A stretch of DNA of 64,000 nt from Pseudomonas haemolytica (GTDB lineage: Bacteria > Pseudomonadota > Gammaproteobacteria > Pseudomonadales > Pseudomonadaceae): assembly GCF_009659625.1 (NCBI RefSeq), contig NZ_VOIW01000003.1, forward strand, positions 248,001-312,000, read 5' to 3'. Made by a program: the position numbers and the translations under genes. This document shows, piece by piece, positions 35,670 to 44,495 of the stretch (positions are counted from its first letter, which is position 1; each line of letters starts with the position of its first letter). Below the pieces are notes generated by a model. That model was not told the origin of the DNA. It did no database searches and worked only from the letters and a program-made list of their open reading frames with translations.

Positions 35670-36373
35670 TGCTGAGCCTGAACGCGGTGCACAAGAGCCG
35701 GGGCGTCGGTAGCCAGCGCTATAGCCTGGTGATTCCGGCGTTGCAGCTGGGCGCAGGTGAGCAACTGGCGATTGTCGGCCCCAGCGGTTGCGGCAAAAGC
35801 ACCTTGCTGGATGTGCTGGCCCTGGTATTGGCGCCCGATCAAGTCGAGCAGTTTGACTTCAACCAGCAGGACATCGGCGCGCTGTGGCGTGCCGACCGGC
35901 AGTCCGCCCTGGCCGCGCTGCGCAGCCGGCACCTGGGCTATGTGCCGCAAACCGGTGGCTTGCTGGGGTTCCTTGATGTGCGCGGCAATATCGCCCTGTC
36001 CCGGCAACTGCTGGGTTTGCAGGACGACGGCCGCGTGGCGCGCCTGGCCGAGCAGTTGCAGATCAGCGATCAGTTGGCCAAGCGCCCGGCCGCGTTGTCG
36101 GTGGGCCAGCGCCAGCGTGTGAGCTGTGCCCGCGCCTTGGCCCATGCACCGCAACTGGTACTGGCGGATGAGCCGACCGCATCCCTCGACCCGCTCAACG
36201 CCGAGCGGGTGATGCAGGCGCTGCTGACTCAGGCCCGCGAACACCGTGCGGCCTGTGTGATCGCCACCCATGACGAACCTCTGGCCCGCGCCAGTGGCTT
36301 GCAGGTACGGCGCATCAGTTGCCGGCGCGACCCTGACGGCGGCGTCACCGCGACCCTCGGGGAGGTGTGCTGA
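35669..36373 (+). CDS. tagT: TagT, ABC transporter ATPase of the T6SS sensor module
   Basis: This 234-residue ATPase has Walker A GPSGCGKST (about residue 37), the signature LSVGQRQRVSCARAL, Walker B LVLADEPTASLDP and a switch His in ATHDEPLA. It resembles LolD/MacB-like ATPases. With TagS it forms an inner-membrane complex that, with TagR and TagQ, relays envelope damage to PpkA. The ATG overlaps the ppkA stop, and the stop overlaps the tagS ATG (TGATG). Confidence 0.9.
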   Translation: MLSLNAVHKSRGVGSQRYSLVIPALQLGAGEQLAIVGPSGCGKSTLLDVLALVLAPDQVEQFDFNQQDIGALWRADRQSALAALRSRHLGYVPQTGGLLGFLDVRGNIALSRQLLGLQDDGRVARLAEQLQISDQLAKRPAALSVGQRQRVSCARALAHAPQLVLADEPTASLDPLNAERVMQALLTQAREHRAACVIATHDEPLARASGLQVRRISCRRDPDGGVTATLGEVC

Positions 36374-37557
36374 TGCGCATCGGCCTGGTTACATCGCTCG
36401 CCTGGCAGGATTACCGCAACGACGGATGGTTGTCGGCCTGTTCGGTGCTGGCGCTGGTATCGGCTATCGCGCCGTTGCTGGTGTTATTTGGCCTGAAGTT
36501 TGGACTGGTTAGCAGTTTGACCGAACGCTTGGAGACCGACCCCTCCACCCGTGAAATTATCCCGTTGGGCGGTGGTCGATTCAGCGCGGCGTTTATCGAG
36601 CAACTGGGTCAGCGCAGCGATGTGGCGTTTGCCTTGCCGCGTACACGCCAGATTGCCGCGACGGCCCAGGTGGGCGCGTTGACCGTGGAAATGCTGCCGA
36701 CCGCAGCGGGTGATCCGTTGTTGGCAGGTTTGCCGATGCCACGGGGCCTGGACCAGATCGTGCTGAGCCATACCGCCGCCGAGAAGCTTGCGGCAAGGCC
36801 CGGTGACTGGCTGGAAACCCGCTTTGCACGGCAAGTGGCCGGGCAGGTCGAAGCCCAGCGCACGCGGTTGCAGGTGCTGGCGGTGTTGCCGTTGGCAGCC
36901 TTCGCCCGTGACGGCTTGTTTGCCGACCTTGGCCTGTTGGAAGCCGCGGAAGATTACCGCGATGGCCGCGCAGTACCGGTGTTGGGCTGGGCGGGGGGTG
37001 AGGTCGGTAGCAGCGAACAGCGGGTGTACCCGGCGTTTCGCTTGTATGCGCGCAACCTCACCGATGTAGAGCCGCTGCGGGTGTTTTTCGCCGGGCAGAA
37101 TCTGCTGGTGTCGACCCAGGCGAACACCATCGCCCAGGTGCAGTCGTTGAGCCGCAACCTGTCGATTGTGTTCTGGATCATCGCCGGGTTGGCCCTGGCA
37201 GGGGCGTTTGCGGCGATCTTCGCCGCAACCCTGGCGGCGGTGGCGCGCAAGCGCCGGGAATTGTCGGTGTTGCGCCTGCTGGGGTTTTCCACCGGCGCGC
37301 TGTTGCTGTTTGTGCTGCTGCAGGCGCTGTACAGCGCGGGCTTTGCCGCCGTGCTCAGTGGTGGGCTGTATGGCCTGGCCGAGGCAGCTGTGAATAAGTT
37401 ATTCATGCAGGTGCCGGGTGAATACGCCAGCCACCTGTTGGCGCGTCACTACGGCCTGGCCCTGGTGGCTGTGCTCGGCGTCAGCATTGTGGCGGCGGCC
37501 GGTGGCGGTTGGCGGGTGGCGCGAATCCAGGCTTCTGAAGGAATCAGAGATGTATAA
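36373..37557 (+). CDS. tagS: TagS, ABC permease of the T6SS sensor module
   Basis: The protein is 394 residues from the ATG at 36373 (MRIGLVTSLAWQDYRNDGWL). A GTG at 36367 is possible, but the GGAGG at 36360-36364 fits the ATG better. It has the FtsX/LolC-type layout: one N-terminal helix (about 20-45), a large periplasmic domain, and three C-terminal helices (about 255-285, 305-335 and 355-380). TagS partners TagT. The last bases overlap the tagR start by 8 bp. Confidence 0.9.
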   Translation: MRIGLVTSLAWQDYRNDGWLSACSVLALVSAIAPLLVLFGLKFGLVSSLTERLETDPSTREIIPLGGGRFSAAFIEQLGQRSDVAFALPRTRQIAATAQVGALTVEMLPTAAGDPLLAGLPMPRGLDQIVLSHTAAEKLAARPGDWLETRFARQVAGQVEAQRTRLQVLAVLPLAAFARDGLFADLGLLEAAEDYRDGRAVPVLGWAGGEVGSSEQRVYPAFRLYARNLTDVEPLRVFFAGQNLLVSTQANTIAQVQSLSRNLSIVFWIIAGLALAGAFAAIFAATLAAVARKRRELSVLRLLGFSTGALLLFVLLQALYSAGFAAVLSGGLYGLAEAAVNKLFMQVPGEYASHLLARHYGLALVAVLGVSIVAAAGGGWRVARIQASEGIRDV

Positions 37558-39277
37558 GTTATTGGGCGCCTGTGTGGCGCTGAGCCTGGCCTCGCTGGCC
37601 TGGTCCGACGACGACTCTTTATTAGAGAGGCACGACAAACTCGACAACCCCAAGCCGTTGCCGGACGACGTCAGCCTGCCGCTGCCCTGCGACGGCAACA
37701 TGGTGTTCCGCTACGCCTATGTGCTGGCCCAAGGCACGTTGGATGACCGCGAAATCAGCCTTGGCTACCCCTTTGCCGAAGGCGAAGCCGGTTACCAGCA
37801 ATCGTTTATTTCCGGTTACCGTCGCGATTTCATCAACGGCCAGTTCACCCTCAAGGACTTGCCCAAAGACTGGAATAAAGTCATCGCGCCGCTGATGCCG
37901 AAGACCGACGCCAAGACTCCGCTCAAGCCCATGCTGTACTTCATCGGCAAGTACGAAGTGACTGCCCGCCAATACGCTCAGGTGATGGCCCAGGCGCAGT
38001 CCCTGGCCAGCGGTGAACCGGCACCGGCCTGCGACGCGCCTTCCGGCATGGCCGGGCGTTTGCCTAAAGTGAAACTGTCACGCTTTGAAGCCGAGCGTTT
38101 TTCGGCGGTGTACAGCGCCTGGCTGATGAAATACCACCGCGAGTTGCTGCCGGTGAGCGGGCGCGGCTCGTCGGCCGAAGACGGTGGCCTGGGCTTCGTG
38201 CGCCTACCCACCGAAGTGGAGTGGGAGTACGCCGCACGCGGTGGCCAGGCGGTGAGTCGCCAGGACCTGGAAGGCCGTCTGTACCCGCGCCGCACCGAGG
38301 GCAGTGAAAGCGATGGCCCGCTGGCCGATTACGCGGTGTTCAACCAGGTGGCCGGCGGCACCGGCCAGGCGGCGCGGCTGATGCCTATCGGCACCAAGTT
38401 GCCCAACCCCATCGGCCTGTTCGACGTGATCGGCAACGCGGCGGAAATGGTCCAGGAATCCTTCCAACTGGTCCACGCCGGCCGGCGCCAGGGCACCTAC
38501 GGCGGCTTTGTGGTCAAGGGCGGCAACTACCTGGAAGGCGAGGGCACGCTGTTCACCGGCATGCGCCGCGAATACCCGCTGTTTGCCGCCGATGGCACCG
38601 AGCAAAGCAACGAAACCACTGGCTTTCGCGTGGCGATTGGCGCGTTGTCGGCGCCGCGCTCGCGCTACAAGGAGTTGTTCGCCCAGTGGCAGAAGGAAGG
38701 CCGCCTGGCCTCACTGACCGACGCCATCGACGACGCCCAGGACCCGACCAAGCGCCTGGACAGCATCATCGCCGCCAGCGTCGACCCCAAGCTGCAAGCC
38801 GAGCTGGGCCTGGTCAACGAAGAGCTCAAACGCAACGTTTCGCTGATCGCCCAGCAGCGCGAAGAAGCGGCGGGCAACCTGATCCAGTCGGCGGCGTTGG
38901 TGGCCGAGACCATCAGCAACTACAACATCCGCCTGGCCAACCTGCAGAAGAGTCGCCAGCAGGCCGTGGACAGCAAGGACGAAGCCAGCGCGCAGTTGTT
39001 CGCCACCGCCATTACCAATGGGCGCAGCGCCCTTGATGGCGCGGTGGCGATCTATATCGACAACCTGGCCACTGGCACGCGCTACACCGATGCGGTGATC
39101 CAGGCGCAGTTTCAACGGATCAAGGAAGAGTTGGATCGCAAGCCAGTGCTCGGCAAGAGCCTGGTGACGCGCGCGACACTGTTCGTTCGTCATGTCGGCA
39201 ACTACCGCAAGCAACAGCGGGCCGACCCGGCAACGATCTTGAAGGAATTGCTCGCAGCGAGCGGTCAGCGGTCTTGA
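37550..39277 (+). CDS. tagR: TagR, periplasmic FGE-sulfatase-domain activator of PpkA
   Basis: The protein is 575 residues from the ATG at 37550 (MYKLLGACVALSLASLAWSD, a cleavable signal peptide). Residues about 110-365 form a formylglycine-generating-enzyme-like domain (IGKYEVTARQYAQVM, RLPTEVEWEYAARGG, NPIGLFDVIGNAAEMVQESF, TGFRVAIG). The C-terminal 200 residues are mostly helical. In P. aeruginosa TagR binds PpkA in the periplasm and is needed for its activation; the FGE fold is thought not to act as an enzyme there. An in-frame start at 37418 lies within tagS and is rejected. Confidence 0.92.
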   Translation: MYKLLGACVALSLASLAWSDDDSLLERHDKLDNPKPLPDDVSLPLPCDGNMVFRYAYVLAQGTLDDREISLGYPFAEGEAGYQQSFISGYRRDFINGQFTLKDLPKDWNKVIAPLMPKTDAKTPLKPMLYFIGKYEVTARQYAQVMAQAQSLASGEPAPACDAPSGMAGRLPKVKLSRFEAERFSAVYSAWLMKYHRELLPVSGRGSSAEDGGLGFVRLPTEVEWEYAARGGQAVSRQDLEGRLYPRRTEGSESDGPLADYAVFNQVAGGTGQAARLMPIGTKLPNPIGLFDVIGNAAEMVQESFQLVHAGRRQGTYGGFVVKGGNYLEGEGTLFTGMRREYPLFAADGTEQSNETTGFRVAIGALSAPRSRYKELFAQWQKEGRLASLTDAIDDAQDPTKRLDSIIAASVDPKLQAELGLVNEELKRNVSLIAQQREEAAGNLIQSAALVAETISNYNIRLANLQKSRQQAVDSKDEASAQLFATAITNGRSALDGAVAIYIDNLATGTRYTDAVIQAQFQRIKEELDRKPVLGKSLVTRATLFVRHVGNYRKQQRADPATILKELLAASGQRS

Positions 39278-39361
39278 TCGTTGGCTGTCTAGCGAGCTTG
39301 GAAGGGACTCAGGCGGCGGTGGGCCGTGCTGGGCAAGTCAAACTTAACAGAGATCACACCT

Positions 39362-40288
39362 ATGCTTTTTTCCCGTAAGGCGGTTTCCAAGCGTCACCTG
39401 CTGCTGATCGCAGCCGGTTTCAGCACCGTGTTGACTGGCTGCGCCACGTCGCCTGCGTCCAAGGTCGCGTCGAGCACCAAGGTCGAGTACTACCCCAACT
39501 GCTACGAGCCGGTACAGCACCTGCGTGCCACCGATTCGAACATGACCAAGTCGGTGGTGACCGGTGCCGCTATCGGTGCGGCCGGCGGCGCGTTGCTGGG
39601 CGCCCTGACCGGCGACAAGGAAAACCGTGGCCGTAATGCCGCCATCGGTGCGGCGGGTGGCGCCCTGGCCGGCGGCGCGACGGGTTACTACACCGAGCGT
39701 CAGAAGCAGATCGCCGATGACAACCAGCGCATCGCCTCCTATGCCGCTGACGTGAACAAAAGCGCCTCCGACATCGACCGCAGCACTGCCTACGCCAAGG
39801 CGTCGCAACAGTGCTACCAGAGCGCGTTCACCAAGCTGGTGGCTGATCGCAAGGCCAAGACCGTCAACGACACCGAAGGCCGCAAGCGCCTGGCGGAAAT
39901 CGTTTCGGGCCTGAAGGAGTCCAATGACTTGATCGTTGCGGTCAACGGTAAAGCCAGCGAAGACCTGAACAACTACACCCAGGCCTACGAAAAAGACCTG
40001 CAACAAGTCGGCGTGCAGCGTGCCGACGTGGTCACCGTGGCCCAGGCCGATGTGGCTCCTGTTGTGCCTGCGGCCAAGAAGAAAGGCGCGGGCACCAAGC
40101 CACCGAAAAAGCCGGTGCTGCCAACCGTGCCGAAAGAAGCGGTCACCACCGAGAAGACCTTCCAGACGGCCCAGGCCAAGCAGGCTGAAAGCAAGCAAGT
40201 GGCCAACGCTGGTGATTCGCAGCTCAAGCTCAATTGCACCAACCCCAACCTGGTCGACTGGGCGCCAGTGCCTTGCCCTAACGTCTAA
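39362..40288 (+). CDS. tagQ: TagQ-type outer-membrane lipoprotein
   Basis: The protein is 308 residues from the ATG at 39362. The signal MLFSRKAVSKRHLLLIAAGF leads to the lipobox LTGC (C27). The mature part has a glycine-zipper-like stretch (about 60-105, AAIGAAGGALLGALTGDKEN then AAIGAAGGALAGGATG), a helical domain, and a Lys/Pro/Ala-rich C-terminus ending in CTNPNLVDWAPVPCPNV. It closes the operon in the place of TagQ, the lipoprotein that tethers TagR to the outer membrane. The gap of 84 bp after tagR is larger than elsewhere in the operon. Confidence 0.82.
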   Translation: MLFSRKAVSKRHLLLIAAGFSTVLTGCATSPASKVASSTKVEYYPNCYEPVQHLRATDSNMTKSVVTGAAIGAAGGALLGALTGDKENRGRNAAIGAAGGALAGGATGYYTERQKQIADDNQRIASYAADVNKSASDIDRSTAYAKASQQCYQSAFTKLVADRKAKTVNDTEGRKRLAEIVSGLKESNDLIVAVNGKASEDLNNYTQAYEKDLQQVGVQRADVVTVAQADVAPVVPAAKKKGAGTKPPKKPVLPTVPKEAVTTEKTFQTAQAKQAESKQVANAGDSQLKLNCTNPNLVDWAPVPCPNV

Positions 40289-40310
40289 GCACTTGTTGCT
40301 ATAAGCGTTA

Positions 40311-40359
40311 AACGCCCGCCGATCTGCGTCTAAAGCGCGAGATCGGTGGCGTTCTGTTT
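40311..40359 (+). terminator. Terminator at the end of the fha-tagQ operon
   Basis: AACGCC plus CGATCT (40311-40325) pairs with AGATCGGTGGCGTT (40340-40353) with one bulge, followed by CTGTTTG. It lies about 20 bp after the tagQ stop and marks the end of the rightward T6SS operon. Confidence 0.65.
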
Positions 40360-40412
40360 GCAAATCGTTACACTGCTGCGGCCACTCCAATAAATACACC
40401 GAGGCCGTGTGC

Positions 40413-40787
40413 ATGAAATTTCGTCTTCTCCTGTGGGTGCTTGGCCTGATGATGGGCAAAGCCAGCCGCACCAACCCCGCCTTCCAGCAGCAACTGGGTG
40501 ACAAAGACCTGGCGTTCCAGCTGCAGACCCTCGACGGCAAAGTCGCCCGTCACTTCATTGTCAAAGACCAGCGCATTACCAGCCGTTCAGGTGTCCATCC
40601 TGAGCCTGCCTTTGCGATTGCCTTCAAGGATGCCGCCTACGGCTTCGCCACGATGCAGGCGAAGAACAAGCAACTGGCGTTCATGACGGGCATCCAGGAC
40701 AAGTCGATCCAGATCAAGGGCAACCCGGCGCTGGTGATCTGGTTCCAGGGGTTGACCAAGTATTTGAAGCCGAAGAAAAAGAAGTAG
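40413..40787 (+). CDS. Conserved small protein, SCP2-like fold suspected (PA5347 equivalent)
   Basis: The protein is 124 residues from the ATG at 40413, with GAGG eight bases upstream. After a hydrophobic start (MKFRLLLWVLGLMMGKASRT) it has the strand/helix order of sterol-carrier-protein-2-like domains: DGKVARHFIVKDQRITSRSG, FAIAFKDAAYGFATMQAKNK and FMTGIQDKSIQIKGNPALVI, ending in lysines. By position next to the HDOD gene and recG it corresponds to P. aeruginosa PA5347. Function is unknown, and the SCP2 likeness is by eye only. It marks the right border of the T6SS insertion. Confidence 0.75.
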   Translation: MKFRLLLWVLGLMMGKASRTNPAFQQQLGDKDLAFQLQTLDGKVARHFIVKDQRITSRSGVHPEPAFAIAFKDAAYGFATMQAKNKQLAFMTGIQDKSIQIKGNPALVIWFQGLTKYLKPKKKK

Positions 40788-40815
40788 GGTTTTTCAGGTA
40801 GACCGCGGTGAGTTC

Positions 40816-40897
40816 TTCGCGAGCAAGCCCGCTCCCACATTCGACCATATTCCAAAGTTGGAACTCGGACTAATGTGGGAGCGGGCTTGCTCGCGAA
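40816..40897. repeat. REPIN between the PA5347-like gene and the HDOD gene
   Basis: The 26-bp arms at 40816-40841 and 40872-40897 are exact inverted copies with the core GCGAGCAAGCCCGCTCCCAC, separated by 30 bp. It sits between two convergent genes and may act as a bidirectional hairpin terminator. Confidence 0.92.
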
Positions 40898-40919
40898 TGC
40901 GGTGTGACAGGCGGCCGAT

Positions 40920-42320
40920 TTACCCTTGGCTGAACTGGGACGCCAGCTCGCGCAACAAGACCTCGGCGTCCAGCACTTTGCCGACGACTTCCTCAGCCTT
41001 GTCACGGCTCAACCCCAGCCGCTCAAGGAGTACGTCGGGAATCGCCTCATCCGGTCCGGAACCGATCCCGCGGCTGCGCAGCAAGCGTACCGCCAGGCAC
41101 ACCAGGTTCGGGTACTCCGCATATTGCCCGTCATAGGTCGGGTCGTGCTGAAAACGCAGGGCAGTGGACAGTTCGTCCGGCATGTCCCAGTAGCGCATCA
41201 GCCAGGCACCGATCTGCTCGCGGCTGATACCCAGCAAGTGCTGTTCGACGTAGCTGTGGCACAGGTGTGGGTTGACCTCCAGGTGCCGGCAGATCAGCGA
41301 GAAGTGCGGCGGGAATACGTGGGCCAGCAGCAGGTAACCGAAGTTGTGCAGCAGGCCGGCCAAATAGGTCAGTCCGGCTTCCGGACGCTGGGCGCGGGGC
41401 ATGGCGCGGGTCAGGCCTTCGATCACGGCAGCGGTGTAGATCGACTGGTGCCAGTACGGCGTGGACTGATGCGGGCGGTCCTTGGGCAGGCTCAGGGTTT
41501 TGCCCAATGCCAGGCCCAGCGCGAGATTGATCACTAGATCAAAGCCCAGTACACGCACGATTGCGTCTTCCACTGAGCGGATCTTGCCCGGCGAGGCGTA
41601 GTAGGGCGACGCGGCCCAGCTCACCACCTGAGCGGCGAGGGCGGGGTCGGTTTCCACCACGCCGGTGATGTCATCGATGGTGGCGTTGGGGTCGACGCGT
41701 AGCTTGATGATCTTCTGCGCCGTGTCGGCCAGCGGCGGAATCTCGATGGTCGCTTCCAGGCGTTGCTGGATACGGCGAGCGGTGAACGCCTGCATCGCCT
41801 GGGTGATTTCCTCGCGGTCATCATTGGGGCGGTCGAGGTTCGGGCGGATATTGCTCAGCGGTTCGCCGAACTGCGCGGCGCTGGCCTTGGTGAGCATGCT
41901 CTTGAAGGCGTCGCTGGACATTTCCAGCAACAGCCCGGCTTCGCCCGAATGCACCAGCAGGCTCGGCTCATTGAGCAGGCTGCCTTCATACAGGCACGGC
42001 GAACTGGTGAGTGGCGGCAGGCCCGGCAGCAGGCTCAGGTCATGCTTGCCGAGCATGCGTTCGATGCGCTCAGGGGCTACGGCCGTGAGGCGGCGACCCG
42101 TGAGTTCGGCGAGGCGGTTGAGGTCGAGCAACTGGCTTTGGGGGAACAGCACCATGAGTGCGCCAACCGCATCCTCAAGCAACACCGCCTGGACCTTTCG
42201 CGCAGGGTTCAGGCCAGGTTGTTCGGTGACTTCCGTGTAGGGGATGGCGAGCTTGGCGAGCAGCGCCCGAATGACCGGCGGGGCGGTCAGTGGGGCTGTG
42301 GCGAGGGCGACTTCTGACAT
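40920..42320 (-). CDS. YbaK/ProX-like plus HDOD domain signalling protein
   Basis: The protein is 466 residues from the ATG at 42320 (MSEVALATAPLTAPPVIRAL). A start at 42401 would lie nearly at the recG stop and adds 27 unlikely residues. The first about 150 residues resemble the YbaK/aminoacyl-tRNA deacylase fold (YTEVTEQPGLNPARKVQAVL, LTGRRLTAVAPERIERML). Residues about 190-440 form an HDOD domain (PPLADTAQKIIKLRVDPNAT, VVETDPALAAQVVSWAASPY, LTYLAGLLHNFGYLLLAHVF). HDOD proteins act in bacterial signalling without HD-type catalysis. It is the PA5346 equivalent, beside recG. Confidence 0.85.
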   Translation of the reverse strand: MSEVALATAPLTAPPVIRALLAKLAIPYTEVTEQPGLNPARKVQAVLLEDAVGALMVLFPQSQLLDLNRLAELTGRRLTAVAPERIERMLGKHDLSLLPGLPPLTSSPCLYEGSLLNEPSLLVHSGEAGLLLEMSSDAFKSMLTKASAAQFGEPLSNIRPNLDRPNDDREEITQAMQAFTARRIQQRLEATIEIPPLADTAQKIIKLRVDPNATIDDITGVVETDPALAAQVVSWAASPYYASPGKIRSVEDAIVRVLGFDLVINLALGLALGKTLSLPKDRPHQSTPYWHQSIYTAAVIEGLTRAMPRAQRPEAGLTYLAGLLHNFGYLLLAHVFPPHFSLICRHLEVNPHLCHSYVEQHLLGISREQIGAWLMRYWDMPDELSTALRFQHDPTYDGQYAEYPNLVCLAVRLLRSRGIGSGPDEAIPDVLLERLGLSRDKAEEVVGKVLDAEVLLRELASQFSQG

Positions 42321-42397
42321 GGCCTGATCCAATTTCTTACATTCATTGGAGTATAACCAGCTTGATACAGGTGTTGGTCGGATAAGTGCGTCAGGCG

Positions 42398-44473
42398 TCA
42401 CACTTGGCCGTATTGCTGCCCGTGCCGCAGCCAGCGGTCGAGCAAGGGGCTGACGTGATCGGGCCAGCGTTCGAGCAGGGCCTGGGCTGCATCGCGTACC
42501 GCAGGCAACAGGTCGGCGTCACGCATCAAGTCGGCGACCTTGAATTGCAACAGCCCGGTCTGGCGCGTGCCGAGCATTTCGCCTGGGCCGCGCAGCTCAA
42601 GGTCTTTTTCGGCGATGACAAAACCGTCGTTGGTTTCGCGCATGATGCCCAGGCGCTGGCGACCGATCTGCGACAACGGCGGGTGATACAGCAGCACGCA
42701 GTGGCTGGCGGCACTGCCCCGGCCGACCCGGCCACGCAGTTGGTGCAGTTGCGCCAGGCCCAGGCGCTCGGGGTTTTCGATGATCATCAGGCTGGCGTTG
42801 GGCACGTCTACGCCGACTTCGATCACCGTGGTAGCCACCAGCAATTGCAGGTTGCCGGCCTTGAACTCGGCCATCACCGCGGCTTTCTCCACCGGTTTCA
42901 TGCGGCCATGGATCAGCCCGACCTTGAGCTCGCCCAGAGCACTGGTGAGGTCTTCATACGTGGTTTCGGCCGCCTGGCAGGTCAGCTCTTCGGACTCTTC
43001 GATCAAGGTGCACACCCAGTACGCCTGACGGCCTTCGGCACAGGCGCCGCGCACGCGCTCGATCACTTCGACGCGCCGGGTGTCGGTGACCAGCACGGTG
43101 TTGACCGGCGTACGCCCGGGCGGCAGTTCGTCGAGGATCGAGGTGTCGAGGTCGGCGTAGGCGCTCATGGCCAGGGTGCGTGGGATGGGCGTGGCGGTCA
43201 TGATCAGCTGGTGCGGATTCATGCGCCCGCCCACGCCTTTCTGGCGCAGGGCCAGGCGCTGTTGTACGCCGAAGCGGTGCTGTTCGTCGATGATCACCAG
43301 GGCGAGGTTCTTGAACTGCACTTCGTCCTGGAACAGCGCATGGGTGCCCACCACCATCGGTGCGCCTGCGGCGATCTGCTCCAGGGCGCTCGCACGGGTT
43401 TTGCCCTTGAGTTTGCCCGCCAGCCACGCCACTTCCAGGCCCAGCGGCTCGAGCCAGCGCTTGAAGGTGATGAAATGTTGTTCGGCGAGGATTTCCGTAG
43501 GGGCCATCAGCGCCACTTGGTAACCAGCCTCCAGTGCTTGCAAGGCGGCGAGGGCGGCGACCACGGTCTTGCCCGCACCCACGTCGCCCTGGATCAGCCG
43601 TAGCATCGGCTCTTGCTGGCTAAGGTCGTAGGCGATTTCATTGCCCACCCGTTGCTGGGCGCCCGTCGGCGCGAAGCCGAGGTTGGCCAGGTATTGCGCA
43701 GGCAGCCGCGTGGCCTTGGGCATGGCCGGGGCGCGCAGGGAGCGCATGCTTTCACGCAGGCGTTGCTGCGACAGTTGGTGAGTCAGCAGTTCTTCGAAGG
43801 CCAGGCGATGCTGGGCCCAGTGATGGCCGAGGGCGAGCTCGTCCACGTCGGCATCGGCGGGCGGGTGATGCAGGTAGCGAATCGCATCGGCCAGGGGCGC
43901 CAGTTGATAGTCGCGAGCCAGTTCCAGGGGCAGCCAATCGGGCAGGCTTTGCGGGCCGAGCATGGTCAGGGTCTGCATGCACAACTGGCGCAGGCGCTGC
44001 TGGGTCAGGCCCTCGGTCAGCGGGTAGATCGGTGTGAGGGTGGTGTCTACCGGTGGTGGTTCGTCGCCAGTAATGGCGCGGTATTCCGGGTGGTAGATTT
44101 CCAGGCCCGATGCGCCAGGGCGCGCCTCGCCGTAGCAGCGCACGCGGGTGCCACGCTTGAGGCCTTCTTTCTGCGCGTTGCTGAAATGGTAGAAGCGCAG
44201 GCTCAAGCCGCCGGTGCCATCCTGCAGGCGCACCACCAGGCTGCGGCGCTTGCCCATCACCACGTCAGCGCCGCTGACGGTGCCTTCGATCACGGCGTCC
44301 TGCCCAGGACGCAAGTGGCCGATGGGCACCACGCGGGTGCGGTCCTGATAGCGCAGGGGCAGGTGGAACAGCACGTCCTGGAGGTTTTCCAGGCCGACCT
44401 TGGCCAGCTTTTCGGCCATGGCTTCACCGACACCCTTGAGTGCCGTCACCGACACCTGCGACAGTTCAGTCAT
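42398..44473 (-). CDS. recG: ATP-dependent DNA helicase RecG
   Basis: This 691-residue protein is the normal RecG length. It has an N-terminal wedge domain (VTALKGVGEAMAEKLAKVGL), Walker A GDVGAGKTVVA, the DEQH box IIDEQHRFGVQQR, TATPIPRTLAMS, and the C-terminal RGRVGRG plus TRAP-like region. RecG reverses stalled forks and processes recombination intermediates. The ATG at 44473 gives the standard MTELSQVSVTALKG start; the longer frame to 44557 overlaps oxyR and is rejected. It lies 22 bp after oxyR on the same strand. Confidence 0.97.
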   Translation of the reverse strand: MTELSQVSVTALKGVGEAMAEKLAKVGLENLQDVLFHLPLRYQDRTRVVPIGHLRPGQDAVIEGTVSGADVVMGKRRSLVVRLQDGTGGLSLRFYHFSNAQKEGLKRGTRVRCYGEARPGASGLEIYHPEYRAITGDEPPPVDTTLTPIYPLTEGLTQQRLRQLCMQTLTMLGPQSLPDWLPLELARDYQLAPLADAIRYLHHPPADADVDELALGHHWAQHRLAFEELLTHQLSQQRLRESMRSLRAPAMPKATRLPAQYLANLGFAPTGAQQRVGNEIAYDLSQQEPMLRLIQGDVGAGKTVVAALAALQALEAGYQVALMAPTEILAEQHFITFKRWLEPLGLEVAWLAGKLKGKTRASALEQIAAGAPMVVGTHALFQDEVQFKNLALVIIDEQHRFGVQQRLALRQKGVGGRMNPHQLIMTATPIPRTLAMSAYADLDTSILDELPPGRTPVNTVLVTDTRRVEVIERVRGACAEGRQAYWVCTLIEESEELTCQAAETTYEDLTSALGELKVGLIHGRMKPVEKAAVMAEFKAGNLQLLVATTVIEVGVDVPNASLMIIENPERLGLAQLHQLRGRVGRGSAASHCVLLYHPPLSQIGRQRLGIMRETNDGFVIAEKDLELRGPGEMLGTRQTGLLQFKVADLMRDADLLPAVRDAAQALLERWPDHVSPLLDRWLRHGQQYGQV

Positions 44474-44495
44474 AGTAGCTCTGTCATACAGTTGC

